DNA from: Synchiropus splendidus
Lineage: Eukaryota > Chordata > Actinopteri > Syngnathiformes > Callionymidae
Reading direction: 5' to 3'
Assembly: GCF_027744825.2 (NCBI RefSeq)
Contig: NC_071336.1
Span: 24,708,501-24,772,500, forward strand
Length of the DNA: 64,000 nucleotides
Part shown: piece by piece, positions 11,011 to 23,484 of the stretch
Numbering within the stretch: position 1 is the first letter of the stretch
Layout: the number at the start of each line of letters is the position of its first letter
Made by a program: the position numbers and the translations under genes
The notes under the pieces: generated by a model
Database searches by the model: none
The model's input: only the letters and a program-made list of their open reading frames with translations
Told to the model about the DNA's origin: nothing

Positions 11011-14000
11011 TAATGCAGGGAAGGGAGGGGATCGAAGGTAACACCCAGTGAAATGAGTCGCCGTGATCACCCGAGTGATCCGCCATGGCAGAACGCACGT
11101 CTCTTTAGGAAACACGAGTGAGTCATTGGGCTGTGAGACTCTGAAAGTCAAAAGCTCATTTGACATTCAACAACAGGTTTTGACACAGGTCAGGCCTGAC
11201 GGGTCAAAGATCACAAAGCTTTAAGCATTGACACCTGGAGCATGAAGCATTAAGACTCCGGCCGTTCAATAACAAAGTAATTGGGCGAAACAGCGAGCGC
11301 TCGACTTTCTTAGAGGTCACCAAGAAACTATGTTTACAAGCACACCACGTTTGTGGAATCAAAAGGCACATGTATAATTGGAAGACGCGCCACATGGCTG
11401 AGAAGGTGATCCAAGCACTCTGGATATTCGTTCGGAGAAAATGTTTTTTTTGACCGCACATTATCTTGGCTCTCGTTCAGTGGCCTACTTAGATTAAGTG
11501 AATCCTACCATTAGCTAAAAATAGAATGTGAGGGGACTCAGTCAAAAACCAAAATGGAGCGTCGAGGAAGATTCAGACTGACTGTTGGAGGTCGACACCG
11601 AAGGAGCTGTGAAATGTTGTTGCTAAAAATGAAAGCATCACGACACATGGCTGTCTGGCAGAAAACAACAACACTGACCACAAGAGGTGTCTCTGTAATG
11701 GTGCTGCATGCAGACTGCTACACAACATGAACTCCATCTTTGACTACGCTTAAGACAGCAAGATACACATGATGGTCAAAGTCACCTCAGTGACTACAGA
11801 ACAGAGGAGGGACAATCTGACTTCACAGATGTGATGGCCATTTATTTATTAATACTGAAGGCTTTACTGAAACATAGAATCAGTCCATTCTCTAGGATTT
11901 TTTTTTTTTTTTTTTTTTTTTGCCAAATCTGTAGCATTTCTCAGTGGTCTATTTTGGAAGGCAGCTTTGATCAAAACCCGGAGTTAGTACATCCTAAATC
12001 AGTCCTGGACGGGGCATAAGATAAGCAATTCTCTACAACATCAGTGTCAAACTGAAGCTGCTGCGAAGCTCTTCTACCCTGCAGGGTGGACAAACAAGCT
12101 TGTCTTTTGAGGTCAGTGTTTTCGTACTATTATTATTCAATCATGGTGAGTCAAAATAGTCAACATTGAATAACCACCAAATAGCTGATATTTGTTTTCT
12201 GAGCCCATGTGGTTCCATCATCCATGGTATTCATTCTGCTGAATGATTATCATCCAAATATACTGGAAATAGCAACATTTAAAATCATAATTCAGTTGGA
12301 CAGTGTGTTCATGTACCAGAAATAGCCAACAGCCTTGTGGATGGTGTGTATGGCAATTTATTTTGGGTTTTTTTTTCAATTTTTCTGAGGAAACGCAGCC
12401 AAAACTAGCCCGTCTTGGCTCAGACAACACGGCCAAGTGCATAAGATGAATCCATTGATTTATGTAGTGCACCCCAAAAAATGTGGTGCTCATATATTTC
12501 TGGGTGTACTAATGCATCTAACTTAAAAAAAGTCTTCCATTCACTGCAGCATATTTATTATATTATTCCTTTCTTAAGAAGATGTGATAATCTTCAGCTT
12601 CACTTTAAGCCCATTTCTGTATTCATTTTTGTGTACTACTGCACTTTTCCAAAAAGCTTATGGATACGGACCAAATGGAGTAGTACCACTGTAATCCGTG
12701 GGGGGCAGTGTTGTTGTTACTCTCCGATATGGAGCTATAATGATACACAAAGAACGTAGTCACCTGCTCTTCATGAGAGAGTTGCAATCTTAATAAAGTT
12801 CAATAAACGTGGAAAGGGATGAAGCTAGAAATGCTACTGAGACTGGTGGATTTTGAGAAAATGTGATAAAAGGAAACTTGCTCTGCCCTTCAGAATCATT
12901 TCTCAGAAGGTGAACAGAGTCAGGGATAAGTTTGGTAGATTGTTCATAAATTCAAAACAGAAGCAAAACGTAAAGGAGAGGTGTGCATTTTATTTTACTT
13001 CTTAAAAACTGATGGAAACGACAATGTAGTGGTTTGGTTTCAACAACATGATGCACATGAATGACTTTGGTGGAGGCCAGTATTGATGGATATACTTGCA
13101 CTGTGAACAAAGGCCGAAATAGAAGGAACACATTCTTCATGACAGGATTAGGTTGCTCACTACCAATATCTGCTATGCAGCCAGATGCATGACGAAATCT
13201 AAACAATGTTCCAGTCTCAGAATCATGCGACCTTGACTAAATGGCTTGAAATGAGTGAAAATAATTCTAATACATTTTAAATTACATTTGGGTAGATACT
13301 TGTTAGAACACAATAAAAAGCACCATAAACTGACATCAAACGTTTCAGTCTTAGGGTAGTAAGAGTATTTAAAAGTTGTTTCGCAGACACACCAAAAGTG
13401 AACAATGTTCTTAATACAAGACATGTTTACTGGTGCTGAGAATACTAAACACAATCTCCATCCAGTCTAAAATAGATTCAGATTTCTTTCTGCAAGCTTT
13501 TTTAAACGTGATCAGATTTCAGTCTGCTGTATGCACAAATACTTTTCCCTGTACCTGCAGACGATGAAGGACTTGATATCGGTGCTGACCATAGACTGTC
13601 TGGGACCCCAAGGAGGCAACCTTGTAACTCAGTATGTATCAGCCGAGGCTAAACTCAAGTGAGACTAAACTTTCCTTCATGCAGAGGCAGCAAGCAATTG
13701 AGATGCACTGAATTATAGCCTCAATCTTCCCTTTAGTCCTGATTCACAAAAAGGGCCACAGAGTTTTTGTTCCAACCAAACAGGCAGCACCAGAATTGAT
13801 GAAATGATAACTGTCTTCAGACACCTGATCGGTGAAAAGGTGCTCTCCCTCGATTGGTTGGAACAAAAACCTGCACCCATTTCGCCCCTTTTGTGGATCA
13901 GTTTGAGACCTCTGTGTGAGCTGCATCGTAACACTTGCTCGATTTCCAAAGTTTTATGTTTCACTTCCGCAACCAAGTTTGGAAAACAATTCCATAATTC

Positions 14001-16277
14001 ACATGCAGCTGAGTAACCAGGTGTCAAAAGCCCACCTGTTTGCCCATTACACTGGAGAAAAAAGATGATCAACATTTACCCACAATGCCAGCTGATTATT
14101 TGGCATGGCGCGCGATGTGAACAAACACTTTAAACCACACGAAACTGTGCCAGTTGGAACAGCCCGCTGCCACTGGGAACGTTTGCTTAATTCATTTCTC
14201 AACCCTGAGTCCTATATCATTGAGACTGTGTTTAAAATAAATGAATTCTAGTTCTGTGCCAGCTATATGCCTTTTGCATTCACTTCAATGGCTGAAAGAT
14301 CATTTAACAGAGAATATATTCCCTCCAATTTTTATTGAAGGTGATGCGTCCGCTTCTCCTCATGAATACACTGGCACCTGACCACTGCAGGTGTTTACAG
14401 TCAGCGTTTGCACATCTTCGCATTTAATGCTGTCAGTTGAAACCTTCAGTTGCTCTGTGAAAACATCTACATTTTTGTGTTTTGTGTTGATATTTAATAC
14501 AGGAAATGATGCATTAAGTCACACCAATAAAAAAACAGATTTTTAACAACTCATAAGTCTAACAATAAACCTAATAAACCGATTGTGACTGTTTGCAGAT
14601 GAAAACAAAAACCTAAGTTGACAAGGAGAAGAAAGGTTATCAGACATTGAAAACCCAACTCATTGTTCCGAGCTGAGGAAAATAAATGGCTGCTCATGTT
14701 GAGTAACGTAAGCTCGAAGATAGAGACCACCATCTGTTGAGGTCGCCACAGTGGAAATAAACTGAAAATGTCTGGAAGGTGCCCCATTGAGTTTTTATTT
14801 TTCTTAGTAATCAAGTCTCACATTAGCTGCTCCTGCTTCTAAGAATGATTTGCAGTTGCCATTTGGTTCTGAGACCCATTCTCTGGATAGAGTACACGCT
14901 TGCAAGGACGCTAGAGGGGAGACGGGGGCGGCTGCCGTCACAGCCACATTACAGGATCGCTGAGACACAAACATAAAGCCGCAGTAAAGAAGCCGCTACA
15001 TGAAGTCCGTCGCTGCAATGGTGACAATATTTATGTACTGCAGGGCCGCAAGGATCCCATGATCCTTTGTTGTTCCATGAAAACAACAAGTGCAAGAAAA
15101 TCTGTAGGCAAACCAAACAGGTATACTAGAAGATAATCAAACAGAACTGAAGTGAAAACAAAATGTTCTTGGTATTAGTCGGAAATGGACGAACATCATT
15201 CTTCCACCTTCCACAGCACAAGCGCATCATCGTCCTCTTTCATCTTATCAAGTCAGAGAAAGTTAAATGCTGCTGGATTCTTGTGACTCTAGATGAATTC
15301 TTCAGTGAGACACAGAGTCCCGCGAAGACAGACACAACAGAAAAACAATAATAGGAATGCATTGACGCAGAAGAGATTCCTTTTTCGATGTGCAGACGCA
15401 GAGGGAAGACAACTTCAAACGAAAACCTGGACTTCTTGAGGATTATTGATTTGTATCGGCAGAAAAATTATCAAAGCCAGTTCATAAACAGAACAGACAA
15501 GTGCCTTTATTCAATCTGGGTATTTGTGAATTGCCCAATTCAGTAAAATGCAGCAACAAGATTGCTTTGAGTTCAAAGAAACTCTGAAGATCATAAGAAC
15601 AACAACAACAACAAAAGATGGAATTACAGCCTGATGGAAATATGAAAGTCAAAAGGTGAATTTATTGGAATGAAAATAAAATAAAATCCCGAGACTCATT
15701 TCACAGAAACATTAACATCTCAAAATGTAACATGGTGTTGTTTTGACTCCTACTGACTTGAAAACTAGTGAAAGGGGACAGGACAGGTTGCAGGTTTCAT
15801 TATCGTGGTTGACATTGACAGGCAGCACATAAATAACCATAACTGGTCTTAGTGTCTGCCTGTGGTTAGGCATCAGATCTGGTGTACCTATGGACACAGA
15901 CCGGGTCAACGATCACCATGATCCACGGCTTTCGATCCAAATTTAATTTCAATTGGACCTAGTGGGACTGAGTGATTTAATTTGGAAAGACATCCAAGGA
16001 TTTCCAGTGGTCGAAAACAGCTCATGAGCACAGAAATCCTCGAAAATGTATAGGGGTTTTATTCTACTGGTGAAGGCACGCCCAGGGTACAAAAACCTCA
16101 AAACAAGTACAAATACATTATATGTATTACTGCATAAGATACAATGTGAAAAACTATCCGTTAAAATTTACAAAGAAACAGACAATTATGAGAGCTAGCA
16201 TGTTCAGAATTTGTTTAATAGCTATCACTTGGCAATAACCATTTAAAAATTGGTACATGCATTAAACAGCTTCAAAA
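11011..16277. other. Intergenic, no gene recognised
   Basis: Mostly unique DNA. It contains a 24-base poly-T run (11898-11921) and a weak exon-like segment at 13561-13661 that is discussed as a finding. A near-palindromic patch at 13740-13870 pairs ttttgttccaaccaa with ttggttggaacaaaaa about 80 bases apart. No coding gene could be supported. Confidence 0.45.
13748..13871. repeat. Inverted repeat (potential hairpin)
   Basis: Left arm 13762-13780 reads gtttttgttccaaccaa. The right arm near 13853-13870 reads ttggttggaacaaaaac, its reverse complement with one extra base. Between them lie gcaccagaattgatgaaatg and a region with ctgatcggtgaaaagg. The arms could form a stem of about 16 pairs with a roughly 75-base loop. 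It may be the relic of a small inverted-repeat transposon; no target duplication was identified. Confidence 0.4.
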
Positions 16278-16299
16278 TGATAATAATAATAATAATAAA
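16278..16299 (+). repeat. (AAT)n microsatellite
   Basis: About seven repeats of the trinucleotide ATA/AAT preceding aaaagggg. Confidence 0.9.
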
Positions 16300-16534
16300 A
16301 GGGGACAAAATGGTTGCGGAATCCCCTGTTCAGCACACAGACGAGGGGAACAGACAAACAAAAAACATGGCTGTCCCACCAGAAAGTCTGTTTCCAAATC
16401 TTGGAACCACACTGGAAGTAGAAATCACTCTGGAAGTAAAGCAGTTTGAGAACAACCAGACAAGATGTTGAGACATTTCCAATAATGAAATGAATAAATA
16501 AGTGAAAAATAAATCCTTGAAATTATATAGTATA

Positions 16535-17420
16535 TATCAGTGGAGAGGACCTAAAAACATTAAATGAGGATGGTGAAACTGAAATGAATAAATGGCTTGG
16601 TATAAATAGACTCTACTTAAATGTAGAAAAAAACTAAATTCATAGTCTTTTCAAATTGCCCTGGACAATTCATAGAAAGAGAATTCATGTTTAATGCAAT
16701 GGAATGGCTTTGAAGGTACAATGGATCCCACTTGAACATTCAAGAGTACAAACACTTGCCCACCTATATCCAAGCATCTATCACCAAGGATTCTGAATAG
16801 ATGAATATAGAGGATAAAAAGAAAGTGTGTGTGTATACACGACATTCACTTCGCATTACACTTGCCCACCAACTCTGCTCTCTCTTTAAAGGGGGTGAGA
16901 TGTTTTTCAGTGGACCCGGCCTCCTTGCCAAGAAGAATAAGATAGATGCAACTGGAGTGTTTCTATAATTTGACAATATTGACTGAATATGGGATCAGAG
17001 TCCCCGAAATATGTTGGCTAAAAAGCTCCGTGAGCAGGAGGCAACAGTTTGTGGAAGTAGACAACGCTGAATCGGGTTAGAGAGAGATTGAATGTGAAGT
17101 GCTTCAAGGCTCAGTTCTGGGGCCCAAACTGTTCATACTATATATTAATCATATATTTGAGGTGTCAGAACCAATGAATCATGTTTGCAGATAACAAATT
17201 TATCAGTGGAGAGGAACTAAAAACATGAAATGAGGATGCTGAAATTGAAATGAAGAAACGGCTTGGTATCTATAGACTCTCAAATTGAAATGTGGAAGGC
17301 AAATTGCCCTGGACAATTCATAGAAAGAGATTAGATCAAGTATGAGAGGTGGAATATTTGGGTTTCACTATAGCAAAGCAGCTTACATGGAAACAGCACA
17401 TCCACAGCAGAATGTTCATC
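16535..17420 (+). mobile_element. I/Nimb-like LINE relic, rearranged, reverse-transcriptase pieces
   Basis: A broken reverse transcriptase of a non-LTR retrotransposon, almost certainly inactive. From 16979 one frame reads WLKSSVSRRQQFVEVDNAES, an in-frame TAG, then VLQGSVLGPKLFILYIN, the usual block before the catalytic motif. A frameshift follows. At 17181 a second frame gives MFADNKFISGEELK, so the catalytic FADD is changed to FADN. At 17349 a third piece reads VEYLGFTIAKQLTWKQHIHS, the conserved block downstream of the active site. The ISGEELK block is also present at 16535-16684 in another frame (ISGEDLKTLNEDGETEMNKW), so part of the gene is duplicated and out of order. Best fit is the I/Nimb group, by motif style only. 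Confidence 0.75.
16683..16938. repeat. Direct repeat unit b, copy 1
   Basis: About 255 bases nearly identical to 17890-18153 in the same orientation, with a handful of substitutions. It starts at attcatgtttaatgcaatgg and ends at ccttgccaagaagaat. The unit includes a short GT run that differs in length between copies. It sits between the duplicated RT block (16535-16684) and the main RT piece, so it belongs to the LINE or to an element that moved with it. Confidence 0.8.
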
Positions 17421-17889
17421 ATTCATTCAGATGCCATGATATTTTCAAACACAAACTCTACTTGAATGAAAGATTTGCTATGTAAGAAGAAAGAAGCCAT
17501 GTGATATGATCGTAATATCATACAAATGTAAAATGTCTTAGGGGAGACCGAAATAAACATTCCTTCACTGAGGCGGATCCCGTAATTCAATTTGTTTCCC
17601 CTGTTGCATCAAGGGAATCTGGGAGGAAATGAATTTTATAAAGTAACCTTGGTTTCATTGACATCAAACCTGACTGTCAAAATGTAGTAAATGCCAGGTC
17701 TGTTTTAATATCCGCGTATTTTAGCAAACTGGAAGATAAATTAAACTGTATAAGGTCAAGTCACTGTGTGAGGCCACGGACACCGGACAGTGTCCCGGAA
17801 GATAGGTCTCTTCAGGTGTGATGGCGGCGGTCACATGAAACCATTCCATTGTTCACTCACATCACAGCATTTCAATACAACTGAAGAGA
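17421..17889. other. Interior of the LINE duplication, no motif
   Basis: The sequence between the last RT piece and repeat copy b2. It holds lysine-rich codon debris at 17440-17500 and a CpG-containing patch at 17760-17830. No further RT motif was seen. Confidence 0.4.
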
Positions 17890-18153
17890 ATACATGTTTA
17901 ATGCAATGGAAAGGCTTTGAAGGTACAATGGATCCCACTTGAACATTCAAGAGTACACACACTTGCCCACCTATATCCAAGCATCTATCACCAAGGATTC
18001 TGAATAGAGGAAAATACAGGATAAAAAGAATGTGTGTGTGTGTGTGTGAGTGCACGACATTCGCTTCACTTTACACTTGCCCACCAACTCTGCTCTCTCT
18101 TTAAAGGGGGTGAGATGTGTTTCGGTGGACCCGGCCTCCTTGCCAAGAAGAAT
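17890..18153. repeat. Direct repeat unit b, copy 2
   Basis: The second copy of the unit at 16683-16938. The GT run is longer here (gtgtgtgtgtgtgtgtgag near 18032-18050). Conserved blocks include ggatcccacttgaacattc and tctctctttaaagggggtg. The roughly 1.2-kb spacing and the same orientation point to a local tandem duplication including part of the LINE. Confidence 0.8.
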
Positions 18154-19711
18154 TTATTCCCATAGGGAGCATATATGTGGGGTTGTGCTTTAAATAGTTT
18201 TTTTTTCTACCCAGTTCAATGCCAAGAATCTATTAAATATTAACAACAAACATGTATTAATGTAGCAATACACTTTAGAGTTTTACCTCGGCACTTAAAT
18301 GTAGCTCTAAACATCCATTAAGATGTTATTAATAATGATACTTTGGAGCTCTTAACTTTTATGATTCCTGGAAGCCGTGTTAGTGAATACAATGAAAGCC
18401 TTACAAATGTGTTTTCTAGCCGAATGACCTGATGGCTGCGACTGCAGCACCCAACTCCCCAGGGCGGGAAAGTGGCCCTTCAGTTAACCAACTCCACCTT
18501 GGCCTGCTAAGTATAGCTCAGCTATTTTTTTTTCCCGTCTTCTTTTTGTATGCCTCATTTGCTGCTGTCCCATGGTGCCATTACTGCAAAGTAAGCACAA
18601 CTGAGTTTTAACTACAAGGTCAGGGGCAAAGGCCTGCAAGGGGAAGGGAATTATTCAAGTGGAATTCACAAATATGGAGGAGGAAGGTTGTCCCGAGTAC
18701 TGTGGTCATTTTCTTCGTGTAAAGGCATCCAACTTAATCCCAAAAGAGGCCAACATTATCACTATTTTTAAGTCATATTTGACACTGCAAATCAGACTTT
18801 GATAGGAAAAAGCAGTTTAAACAGAATCTGATACCATTGGACCTGCATCATCTTTAGGGATTTATTTTATTTACATTTATAAACTCCACTTGCTACCAGT
18901 CAAAGGGCAAAAGTTGCACACCAACTTATATATTGATCTTGTCTTGCTGTTTAAATGAGCTAGAATTGGTTTCTAACCAGACATGTGTATGGCCCACAGA
19001 GGCCACAGTTTGAGTTGAGTTCAGTGTTTTTGAAAATGTTCGTGAGCCACATTTAGGGACACTTGTAGCGATACGATAACATTACTGCCATTTCAGTGAG
19101 GAAAAAGATGGAAGGAAAAACACCAGACTTGCTGCTGACAGAAGACAGAAATTTTGAGAATGATTCCAGGATCCACTCAATACATGTACAGTGACGTCTC
19201 CAGGTTCATATACCACGGGAATCTGACATATTGTAGTTATAGTGGCAATAACATCATTGCACAGGATTATTGTCCACAAACAATTTGAATGCTTTTTTTT
19301 TTTTTTGCTAACTTTTCTCACAATTTCAATTCAGTTAAAACTATTGAGGTAATTCCTTCATTATTTTAAGGGTCATCAACAGCAAACTTGTGGTCATTTG
19401 AAAATGGAACAGACTTCCGCACACACCTCACCATCCATGTTTTGTGGTCCTTTGTTGTTCCTGTTGGTCACTCAATGTAAAAGGAGTGTTTCAAATGAGA
19501 GCAAACTTCATAATTAAACCAAGTCCGAAAACCAGTATCCGAAAGAGCCTCCAATGAAGCAGACAGAGGGAATTGTCCAAAAAGTCCAGTATAAACAGGT
19601 CGGGCAAAAGAAACAAAGTACTACGAGCCAAGAGAATGTAAATTAATATGGACTTAAGGTAATACTCATGCGCTTTGGCAGAAACAGCACAAACAAAGAA
19701 GTAAAAAATAC

Positions 19712-19714
<3 letters not shown>
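18154..19714. other. Intergenic, no gene recognised
   Basis: Intergenic DNA with short poly-T runs (18200, 18526, 19293). Nothing coding or repetitive was recognised. Confidence 0.5.

Positions 19715-19779
<65 letters not shown>
19715..19779. repeat. (TA)n microsatellite
   Basis: An uninterrupted 65-base TA tract. Immediately downstream (19795-19817) lies a 23-base sequence that recurs exactly at 21439-21461. Confidence 0.95.
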
Positions 19780-19781
<2 letters not shown>

Positions 19782-21724
19782 TCGATGAGAAGAAAAAGAT
19801 GAATAAAGATTACGCATATATATAGTACTTAGTATTTATATGTTTAATATTATTTATTCTTCTTCTTATTATGAATAATATTAATGTAATAATATTAGCG
19901 TTAGTAGTAGTATATAGTAGTATATTTTTATATATATTTTTCACTGAATTGTATGTTTATTTCATTTGTATGTTTTTATTTCATGAAGTCTTTATATGAC
20001 GATTATCTTTTGAAATCAAAAAGTTTCAGTGTAGTTAGGTTTTAGATTTAAAAAAATGTCATGGGAAATATTTGCATCATTTTAATTATTTGAGCAATAG
20101 ATTTTCTAGCCAAAGAACACCACTGCTTCATCATCCTTTTTTTCATCTTTCTTCAGAGTCTGAATACACATTGGTCTGATGTCATCACCGATAAAGCCCA
20201 GAAATCTTGAAAGACAAGTTGGATACAGATGCATCATTCTCCCCTCTGATACATTGACATCCAGTACTGTTAGCTACACTTTTTTTTTTCACCTAAATTG
20301 TGAGGAAAAGATTGATTGCAGGCAATTACTCCCTTTATTTCTCGATATGCCTGTCAGTCTGCATGGCTTTGCAATTTAATGAATACTGAATGAGAGCAGA
20401 GTGTTTGTCAAAGTCTGCACAAAGTGATGGACTCTGCAGTTACACAGCACTGAATGCCTGAATCGCACTGCTCTAAACCTGTGGCCCATAAAAGGAGATA
20501 AATGTACTGCTTTGAATCGCTATGCACGTGAAGCCCAAATTCTGTTTTCAGACTGAAAATGAATTGGAATTGAATGTTATTGAAACATGTTAATCCTGAG
20601 CACATTATGTTAGATATTTACCAACATTCATGAATTGACTTTTTCAGCTTCTCCCTGATGGGGTCACAAAGGCCGGAGCTTTACCCAGCTACTTGTGGTG
20701 GAGGAGTGGAGTGTGGGGGGGGCACCTTGATGACATCACTGTGTTTCCATGCTCCTATCTTTTTTTTCTTTGTTTTTCCTCCGCTGGAGTCTGTTCCCTC
20801 ATTCATTTTGTCATTTTCAAGTGTTTGTTGTCGTGGTGGATTTTGACAGCTGGCTCTGCAATTCTCTGAATTACTCACACAACAATCATAATAACCATGT
20901 TTTAAGAAATTACAGTCATTACATCCCCCCTCCGAATGTTTTCAACCGTTGCAGTGACTTGGTTTGACAAGCAGAAGCTCACCGATTTGGTCGAGAGTGA
21001 AGGCAGCATCAATGGGAGGAGCCTACTAACAGGACCAGGCGCTTCTCTCCTGCTGTGAACTCACCTCGCTCTCCGACCATCAGGTGAGCGCCAGGAAGTC
21101 TGAATGGAATCAGCTCTCCTTTGTACCATTTGTCATATTGCATATCATTCTTACTTCAACCTCAACTGGAAAAGGATGGTTTGTACAGGAAATTCTGTGT
21201 TGGTGGTTTTGCAGCTTCCATTACTGACAAAAAAGGAAAATCCTGGTAAATTTAATTAGCTATAGTGAGCAGTCTCACCAGAGCAAAGAGCAGGTTATTC
21301 TCTGTGCTCAGGGGCTGAGACCTTGTGTTCACATTTCACTGCAACATCGATTTCTTACATGCAGAATAAAGGCTGGAGAAGCAGGGGAGATGGGACACAG
21401 ATGAGGGAGTAGAAAGGAGAGGAAGCAGATGAAAAGATAAAGATGAATAAAGATTACGCATCAACGGAGAATCCTACACAATCCTCCACTCTTTGAAAGT
21501 GACGCAAACAAAATGCAGTAAAAGTTTCCCTCATGGCTCAAACATGGTTGACATTTGTTTAAAATAATTTGTTAATGAAATGGAAACTATGGACAACTGA
21601 CAGAATTAAGCAAAAACATCCTCAAACACATCTTACATTTGAATAGTTTGGAGGGAACTTATTCACGTTTGTGTGTGTTGCTGGATACATGTTTCTCCAC
21701 AGCAGAAGGGCTGTTCTACGTAAC
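19780..21724. other. Intergenic, possible 5' exon near 21.0 kb
   Basis: A/T-rich DNA to about 20130, then mixed sequence. Strong donor-like sites occur on both strands around 21060-21090: CAG/GTGAGC on the plus strand at 21084 and GAG/GTGAGT on the minus strand at about 21060. No open frame extends into either. A noncoding first exon is conceivable but unsupported. Short open frames at 20658-20967 are not convincing. Confidence 0.35.
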
Positions 21725-21840
21725 CTGTCCTCACTCCCTTGGCGTAATATATTGAGGTTGGGAAAGTTGACTTTTGTGTCCTATACTGACGACAAAGGCA
21801 GCCTTCCGTGCTGCATGTTGACACACTGGCAGTGTGACAT
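21725..21840 (+). repeat. Dispersed repeat R1, copy 1
   Basis: A core with gcgtaatatattga, then cttttgtgtcctatactgac, then gacaaaggcagcc and tgcatgttgacac. The same order of blocks occurs at 48683-48755 (plus), and in reverse complement at 23161-23229 and 49064-49153. The family is unknown to me and carries no coding potential. Confidence 0.7.
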
Positions 21841-22116
21841 GTTAAAAAAAAGGTTGGGGTTAGGTAAGTAATGGGATGGTGCTCCATTCATTCTACCCGT
21901 AACAAGATCTCAATAACTACCTAAAGTCTGTCAAACGACTTTCGGTACGTAGTCTGGGCAGAGCTGCATACGGAGTTATAAATATCAACTGACATCTGAT
22001 GAGGGATCAGTGAAGACAGCTGTATGACTCCCCTGATCTCCCACCTACGTGATGTGTGATCGATTTGATTCCCGGGTGGGACCACCTTTCTGCATGGAGT
22101 TCTCTCTATGCACATT
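21841..22116. other. Flank of R1, no feature
   Basis: Starts with a poly-A run and ggttggggttaggtaagtaa, which includes a chance donor-like AG/GTAAGT. No other feature was seen. Confidence 0.4.
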
Positions 22117-22545
22117 AGTGATGGGTTGTTCTTTGAACGATTCCTTCATTTGAACGACTCATCAAAATGAGCTGAGAACTACGAGTCGTCTAACGGAGTA
22201 ATTACCTCACTTTTGCGCATGCGCAGATACGCCTTCCTCACTTCACCGTCATTTTTTTCGTTAAAGGCGCTACCAAGTTTCGTCATTTATTTCCCGTGAC
22301 TAATAAACAACGCTTAACCGTCAGCTGTAGCTCCAACAGAAGTGCTGGATTCCTCCGCTTTGTTGTTGGATTAATAGTTCCTAAGTACGAGTGCATGGAT
22401 CATGATCGAGAAGATACTCCAGGTAACAGGTGTTGCTTTGTTTGCTTCTCTCTTTCCCTACCTTTTCCGGTGTAGAGTTTCCGTTCAGTTCTCTTTCCCG
22501 TTCAAAGAACGAATCGTTCCCTATTTCGTTCATGGTCTCTCAGAC
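22117..22545 (+). mobile_element. hAT-like non-autonomous element ('gaacgattc' type)
   Basis: Begins ttagtgatgggttgttctt, then tgaacgattccttcatttg. Near the right end it carries the mirrored block caaagaacgaatcgttccc and tttcgttcatgg. The TAGTGATGGG start and repeated gaacga/tcgttc blocks are typical of a hAT-type family common in fish genomes. The interior has gcgcatgcgcag and no transposase. The 76-codon frame at 22402 has no motif. The right terminus is imperfect and an 8-bp target duplication was not found, so the boundaries are approximate. Confidence 0.55.
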
Positions 22546-23160
22546 CCTGTTCCTGTGGGGTGTCAAGGAGGATGCTGCAGAAGCTGTTCCATGTGCTGGA
22601 GAGAGTCATTTGTTTTATGTTATTTATTCTAGTTTTGTTTTGAGAAAAATAAACAGTTTTTAAAATCTTCCTCTGTTATTGTATTTGTCTTCTAATATTA
22701 CCCTGAGTGGAGTGCCAGCATTCTTCCCTCAGTGGTGATATTTTGCTGAGCTTTCACTTGTTCATATGGTGTCAAACACGAGGCTAACTCTTCAAGATGA
22801 TTTAGACTATGCCTCATGATTAATATTGTTATTATGCATGAATCTAACTAAAGGCATCAGAGGCTCTGAGGTTGAACATTTATACCATGCAATGATGTCC
22901 AACCACTTCTTCATTTAAGCAGTAAAGTGCAAACAGAAAAATTGCAGAATTTGGTTAAAATTGTTTAACAACATGCCATGTTTGACACTTTGTTTTATTT
23001 GTAAAATGTTGGTAAAGTCAATAAAATTGACGGTTAATCCAACTGCAATTACAATTCAATTCACCCCTGAACAGGCCTAAGCGGTGGTTAACTGACAATG
23101 TATGTATGCTCCCTCACCTCTCCCCTAGCGAAGTAAAAGATTATTTTAGTCCATTGAATG
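22546..23160. other. Intergenic, no gene recognised
   Basis: Contains a polyadenylation-like aataaacag (22646) downstream of the hAT-like element, possibly still part of it. No coding feature was seen. Confidence 0.4.
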
Positions 23161-23229
23161 CGTTAATGTGCAACACAGAAGGCTGCCACTGCAGTCAGTA
23201 TAGTACAAACGTCAGGGGAGTGAGGGTGG
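23161..23229 (-). repeat. Dispersed repeat R1, copy 2 (inverted)
   Basis: Reverse complement of the R1 core: cagtatagtacaaacgtcag and caacacagaaggctgcc match the blocks of copy 1, which lies 1.3 kb upstream in the opposite orientation. Confidence 0.55.
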
Positions 23230-23318
23230 TTTGAGCCATCCCACGCCCAGGTTTCTTTTCATTGAGTGGAAGAAAAACAAAAACACTGTCCTTGTGATGG
23301 ATTGCCCTGGGTGAATGA

Positions 23319-23319
<1 letters not shown>

Positions 23320-23387
<68 letters not shown>
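23320..23387. repeat. (TA)n microsatellite
   Basis: About 68 bases of pure AT repeat. It follows cttgtgatggattgccctgg, which resembles a short scrap of the 3' half of the SINE at 35899. Confidence 0.95.
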
Positions 23388-23388
<1 letters not shown>

Positions 23389-23484
23389 CCAGTTTTTAAT
23401 GCATAATCTAAACTGTCTTTCACATCACATGCCTCAAAAAAAAATGTTCATTGCTCATTAAAGTTGGGTATTCTTTAAGATATC

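Noticed and set aside
20681..20967. Overlapping short open frames on both strands
   Set aside because: Caused by G- and T-rich simple stretches, with no motif.
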